Origin: Ferrimonas aestuarii
Lineage (GTDB): Bacteria; Pseudomonadota; Gammaproteobacteria; Enterobacterales; Shewanellaceae
DNA: 64,000 nucleotides
Assembly: GCF_005116665.1 (NCBI RefSeq)
Contig: NZ_SWCJ01000010.1
Coordinates: 1-64,000 of the forward strand
Reading direction: 5' to 3'
Both the position numbers and the translations under genes were made by a program. Each line of letters starts with the position of its first letter. Position 1 is the stretch's first letter. The notes below the pieces were generated by a model. It was not told where the DNA came from. It worked only from the letters and a program-made list of their open reading frames with translations, and did no database searches. Shown here piece after piece: positions 60,650-64,000 of this stretch.

Positions 60650-63388
60650 ATGAAACACAACCTGACCAGTTACCTTTCTCGATTATGGGCCTTTGTTGTA
60701 TTAGCGGTAGCAATTCCGGCTGCGGCTGTGAATGTTACTCCGCAGATGATGGAGCAGTTTCAGAACCTTCCTCCGTCGCAGCAACAGGCATTAGCGCAGC
60801 AATATGGCATTGACCCTTCAATGCTGCAGCAGATGCAGACTCAATCAACTGGTCAGATACAGCAGCCAAACCAACCGTTGGTTAATCCTGTTTGGAATCA
60901 GCAAAATGAGCAGTTTGAAGCTGAAAAAGCTGAGGACGAGCTGACCGAAGAACTTAAGCCTTTCGGCTATGAGTTATTTGAAGGGGTGCCCACCACATTT
61001 GCTCCTGTCACCGATGTTCCTGTGCCACAAGATTATCGGCTGGGTCCTGGGGACACCTTGGTTGTTCAACTTTTTGGCAAAGATAACCGTGATTATCGCC
61101 TACAAGTGGATCGCCAAGGCGTCATTCAATTTCCTGAACTAGGCCCAATTAACCTGTCCGGACTGAGCTTTGAAGACGCCAAGGCGTTACTGGTTGAACG
61201 GGTTAGCCGCCAGATGATTGGCCAGAGTGTTTACGTCAGCATGGGCGAACTTCGCTCTATCCGCATCTTTGTTGCTGGTGATGCCAATAATCCGGGGTCT
61301 TATACCGTGAGCAGCCTTTCCAGTGCCTCTCAGGCGCTGTTTGTGGCCGGCGGCATCAAAGAGATCGGCTCCCTGCGTAACATCCAGGTCAAGCGAGCAG
61401 GCAAATTGGTTGGTCATTTCGATGTTTATGATCTTCTGATGCGCGGAGATGCCTCAGGAGACGTGCCGCTGCAATCTGGCGATGTGGTGTTTATCCCACC
61501 TGTGGGGGCCACTGTGGCCGTTGAGGGGGATGTGCGCCGCCCGGCAATCTATGAGCTGGTCGGGAATGAGACCATGAGCGACTTGGTGTCGATGGCTGGT
61601 GGTTTAAAACCTGGTGCTTATCCAAAAGCGTCTGTGGTTGAGCGTTTCAATTCAGCGTATCGAAAGCAAGCAGTCAATGTTGATCTAACCTCCCAGTCTG
61701 GTCTGAAAGCTCAAGCCAAAGATGGTGACCGTTTGTTGGTTCGCTCTACTAATGAACGTTTTGATGAGACCATTACTATTATGGGCGCGGTATCCCGCCC
61801 TGGTGTTTATCAGTGGCAGCAAGGGCAACGAGTTAGTGACCTACTGCCGTCGCTGCGCTCAGATCTTCGCTCTCAGGCTTTTGTTGATTACGCCCTAATC
61901 ATTCGTGAAGTTAATTTCCGCGGAGATATCGAAGTTCTCGGCTTTAATCTCGCCGAAGCGATAGGACAGCCAAATTCTAAAGAGAACTTGACCTTACAAG
62001 GCGATGACGTTCTGATGGTGTTCAACCAGCGCGATGATGTAGTTGATCGCCGTGAGTTGGCCAAGTTTTTCAACAAGGTTCAAGAGGATCAGGAACTGCT
62101 GAATAAGTCGAAACAGCAGGAACTACCTTTGCTATCGCAGCAGCAATACCTACTTCAGAATCAAAGCAATAATGCCGTAGCGCGCACTGAGATCGCTGGT
62201 GTTGCTTTAAATGAGGAAGAGGTCCAAAAAGATCAAGAAGAGATCGAAGAACTGCGCTCCAAGTTGCTGCTGACGCTGTTTGATAATCCCGCTTTGATTA
62301 AGCTTTCTCCTCAACTTACCCGTGAGGAGCTACTGTTAGGGGTTATTGCAAAACTAGAAAACCAAGCCGACTACTCCAACAGTAGCCAAGTCGTTGGCGT
62401 CGTTGGAGAGGTGTACTTCCCTGGTGTGTATCCATTGGTGAAGAATGGCCATATTGATGATTTGATTGCCATGGCTGGTGGCCTCAAAGAGAGTGCCTTC
62501 TTGCTGCAAGCTGAGTTGACACGCTCCAGCAGCAACGCCTATGCACAAGGAGGTACTGAGCACATTCAAGTTGCACTGGAAGCGCTTCTTAAGGGACACA
62601 ATGAATCCAACTATGCGCTGCAAAGCAAAGACCGGCTCAATATCTTCTCTCAGCCTGATTGGCAGGAAAATCCAACCATCGAGCTAAAAGGTGAAGTACG
62701 CTTCCCTGGAGTTTACTCAATTCAAAAGGGTGAAACTTTGTATGAAGTGTTGGCTCGAGCCGGAGGTTTCACCGATTATGCTTACCCATTTGGTGCGGTT
62801 TTCACCAGAGAGTCTATGCGTAAGCAGGAGCAGTTAGAGATGCGCCGCGTTACCGAACGCCTGCGCAAGGAGCTAGCTAACCGTCTTTTGTCCGAATCGG
62901 GCAATTTTGCCTCAGTCTCAGATACTCAGGTTATGCTGGCTGAGCTTGAAAAAGTAGAAGCGGTTGGTCGTTTGGTTATCGATGCCAAAAGTATCGAACA
63001 GAACAACAAGAAAGCCGATATCGTTGTTGAAAACGGCGATCTTCTTTATATCCCGCCCAAGCGTGAGATTGTTGCGGTAATGGGTGAGGTGCAGCACCCA
63101 ACGTCTCATCGCTTTGATGCCAGTATGTCATTGGATGACTATTTAAGAATGTCTGGTGGCCAGACTGAACGTGCCGATAGTGGCCGAATGTACATTGTGC
63201 GAGCAGACGGTTCGGTGGTTCTGCCAGAGCGCTCCTACTGGTTCGACTCTGAGCAGCAACTCAAGCCTGGAGACACCATTATTGTGCCGCTTGAGACGAA
63301 CTACAAAGATGGTCTGACGTTGTGGTCTCAGGTAACGTCAATTATTTACAACACTGCTGTAGCACTTTCAGCGCTGAATATTTTGTGA
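60650..63388 (+). CDS. Wza-type polysaccharide export protein with multiple SLBB domains
   Basis: This is a 912-residue exported protein. It has a signal peptide (about 1-26), a Gln-rich region (30-90), a Poly_export domain (about 122-205, YRLGPGDTLVVQLFGKDNRDYRLQVD, then GVIQFPELGPINLSG) and several SLBB domains recognisable as V-GDV-RPAIYEL, MGAVSRPGVYQ, VGEVYFPGVYPL, KGEVRFPGVYSI and MGEVQHPTSHRF. It ends with a hydrophobic stretch (TSIIYNTAVALSALNIL). It forms the outer-membrane exit for capsule or exopolysaccharide. It is about twice as long as Wza, like the long forms in Vibrio and Shewanella clusters. Confidence 0.9.
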   Translation: MKHNLTSYLSRLWAFVVLAVAIPAAAVNVTPQMMEQFQNLPPSQQQALAQQYGIDPSMLQQMQTQSTGQIQQPNQPLVNPVWNQQNEQFEAEKAEDELTEELKPFGYELFEGVPTTFAPVTDVPVPQDYRLGPGDTLVVQLFGKDNRDYRLQVDRQGVIQFPELGPINLSGLSFEDAKALLVERVSRQMIGQSVYVSMGELRSIRIFVAGDANNPGSYTVSSLSSASQALFVAGGIKEIGSLRNIQVKRAGKLVGHFDVYDLLMRGDASGDVPLQSGDVVFIPPVGATVAVEGDVRRPAIYELVGNETMSDLVSMAGGLKPGAYPKASVVERFNSAYRKQAVNVDLTSQSGLKAQAKDGDRLLVRSTNERFDETITIMGAVSRPGVYQWQQGQRVSDLLPSLRSDLRSQAFVDYALIIREVNFRGDIEVLGFNLAEAIGQPNSKENLTLQGDDVLMVFNQRDDVVDRRELAKFFNKVQEDQELLNKSKQQELPLLSQQQYLLQNQSNNAVARTEIAGVALNEEEVQKDQEEIEELRSKLLLTLFDNPALIKLSPQLTREELLLGVIAKLENQADYSNSSQVVGVVGEVYFPGVYPLVKNGHIDDLIAMAGGLKESAFLLQAELTRSSSNAYAQGGTEHIQVALEALLKGHNESNYALQSKDRLNIFSQPDWQENPTIELKGEVRFPGVYSIQKGETLYEVLARAGGFTDYAYPFGAVFTRESMRKQEQLEMRRVTERLRKELANRLLSESGNFASVSDTQVMLAELEKVEAVGRLVIDAKSIEQNNKKADIVVENGDLLYIPPKREIVAVMGEVQHPTSHRFDASMSLDDYLRMSGGQTERADSGRMYIVRADGSVVLPERSYWFDSEQQLKPGDTIIVPLETNYKDGLTLWSQVTSIIYNTAVALSALNIL

Positions 63389-63403
63389 TTTAACGGAGAT
63401 ATT

Positions 63404-63505
63404 TTGATTACGGCTAAATCACGGTTTCAAGATGCCTTTCCTGAGGTGAAGGGCATTAAAGGAGCCAAACTCAGCTTTAAGTTACAACTCGAGATGACGT
63501 GGTAA
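63404..63505 (+). CDS. possible 33-residue peptide or remnant
   Basis: A TTG behind AACGGAG opens a frame ITAKSRFQDAFPEVKGIKGAKL, continuing to a stop at 63503-63505, exactly filling the space between the export gene and the sugar transferase. It may be a true small gene or the remains of a lost one. No family is recognised. Confidence 0.3.
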   Translation: MITAKSRFQDAFPEVKGIKGAKLSFKLQLEMTW

Positions 63506-63512
63506 AGGCTCG

Positions 63513-64000
63513 ATGACTATTGAATTAAAGAGCTCTGTAGATGAGCAGGATATCGATTACTCTCCGAGCGTGAACAAACACGTTTGGAGAAGCAGTAATG
63601 CGATTGATTCGAGCAAAAAGGCGTTGAAGCAGTCGGTTGTTTATCTTTACTGCCCAGATTCTCGAGAAGATGAACTGCGCTCCATCGTTGCTGATTACCC
63701 ATTTAAATTGGTGATAAATCAATACGACATTGACGAGCCTATCGGAAAGGTCATTTGTCATTTTGACAGTTTTAATCTGAATGATAAGCAGAAGGCGTTT
63801 CTAGTTCACATGACGGAGGTTGGCGCATGGGTAGAGCCATTCGTCAGTTATTTAGATCGCCGATTTGGCTATACCGAAGTGTCCTTGCTGAAAAGTAACT
63901 ACTTTTTGCATCAAAAAGCGTTTTCCATACTCTCCAATAAACGTACTCGTAGAGCAAAGCGTGTCATTGACTTATGTGCGGCGATTACGTTGCTGGTGTT
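63513..64000 (+). CDS. initiating sugar transferase, N-terminal part (cut by window end)
   Basis: The frame runs from ATG 63513 to the end of the window, 162 codons without a stop. An N-terminal soluble region (MTIELKSSVDEQDIDY, then VVYLYCPDSREDELRSIVADYPFKLVI) leads to NKRTRRAKRVIDLCAAITLLV, which is the start of the first helix of the bacterial sugar transferase family (undecaprenyl-phosphate sugar-1-phosphate transferase). It would start repeat-unit synthesis on the lipid carrier. The catalytic domain lies outside the window, so the assignment is partial. Confidence 0.72.
   Translation, partial: MTIELKSSVDEQDIDYSPSVNKHVWRSSNAIDSSKKALKQSVVYLYCPDSREDELRSIVADYPFKLVINQYDIDEPIGKVICHFDSFNLNDKQKAFLVHMTEVGAWVEPFVSYLDRRFGYTEVSLLKSNYFLHQKAFSILSNKRTRRAKRVIDLCAAITLLV

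Overview
The window reads as a chromosomal segment of a marine gammaproteobacterium of the Shewanella/Ferrimonas type. This is inferred from gene order and protein similarity recalled from knowledge; no search was run. The supporting blocks are fadI-fadJ near a divergent-repeat c-di-GMP protein and an M16 peptidase, sixA/smrB/prmB/aroC/epmC, mnmC/fabB/pdxB/asd/fimV/truA/accD/folC/dedD/cvpA/purF, and a PACE efflux gene with a LysR regulator. Almost all of it is ordinary, dense, chromosomal coding sequence.

Layout. 1-360: tail of a tRNA-fMet, tRNA-Asn, a decayed tRNA-Asn copy, a full tRNA-fMet and a terminator. 361-4120: FadR-controlled fadI-fadJ beta-oxidation operon. 4118-5518: a small membrane protein and, on the minus strand, an exported protein made of 19 near-identical 13-residue repeats. 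5624-12876 (minus): a propeller-PAS-GGDEF-EAL sensor and an M16 peptidase. 13197-20115: sixA, smrB, prmB, aroC, an MFS transporter, epmC, an ATP-NAD kinase-like protein and yfcL, with a ~507 bp miniature transposable element inserted in the 3' end of epmC. 20174-28695: Oar-like TonB receptor, divergent EEP-family lipoprotein, and a two-gene RND efflux system. 28965-33487: DUF2059-like protein, secreted collagenase, YqfO-like protein. 33484-37213: LysR/PACE efflux pair and MFS/LysR pair. 37409-51977: mnmC, then the housekeeping block fabB, pdxB-asd, fimV, truA, accD-folC-dedD, cvpA-purF, interrupted by a deletion scar (asd/fimV) and by the second copy of the miniature element (fimV/truA). 52328-59512: Tat-exported PhoD-like phosphatase with a possible Pho box, periplasmic glutaredoxin, LysE exporter, a tandem array of ~151 bp hairpin repeats, ybiT and a POT peptide transporter. 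59928-64000: start of a polysaccharide cluster: a RfaH/NusG paralogue, a leader with an ops-like sequence, a large SLBB export protein and an initiating sugar transferase cut by the window end.

How the parts fit. Fatty-acid breakdown (fadIJ) and synthesis (fabB, accD) are both present, and an operator for FadR is visible at fadIJ. The rfaH-like gene, the ops-like element and the export genes together suggest operon-specific antitermination of a surface polysaccharide. The most unusual item is the 19-repeat exported protein downstream of a c-di-GMP signalling gene; its repeats differ mostly at synonymous positions, so the peptide unit itself appears to be under selection.
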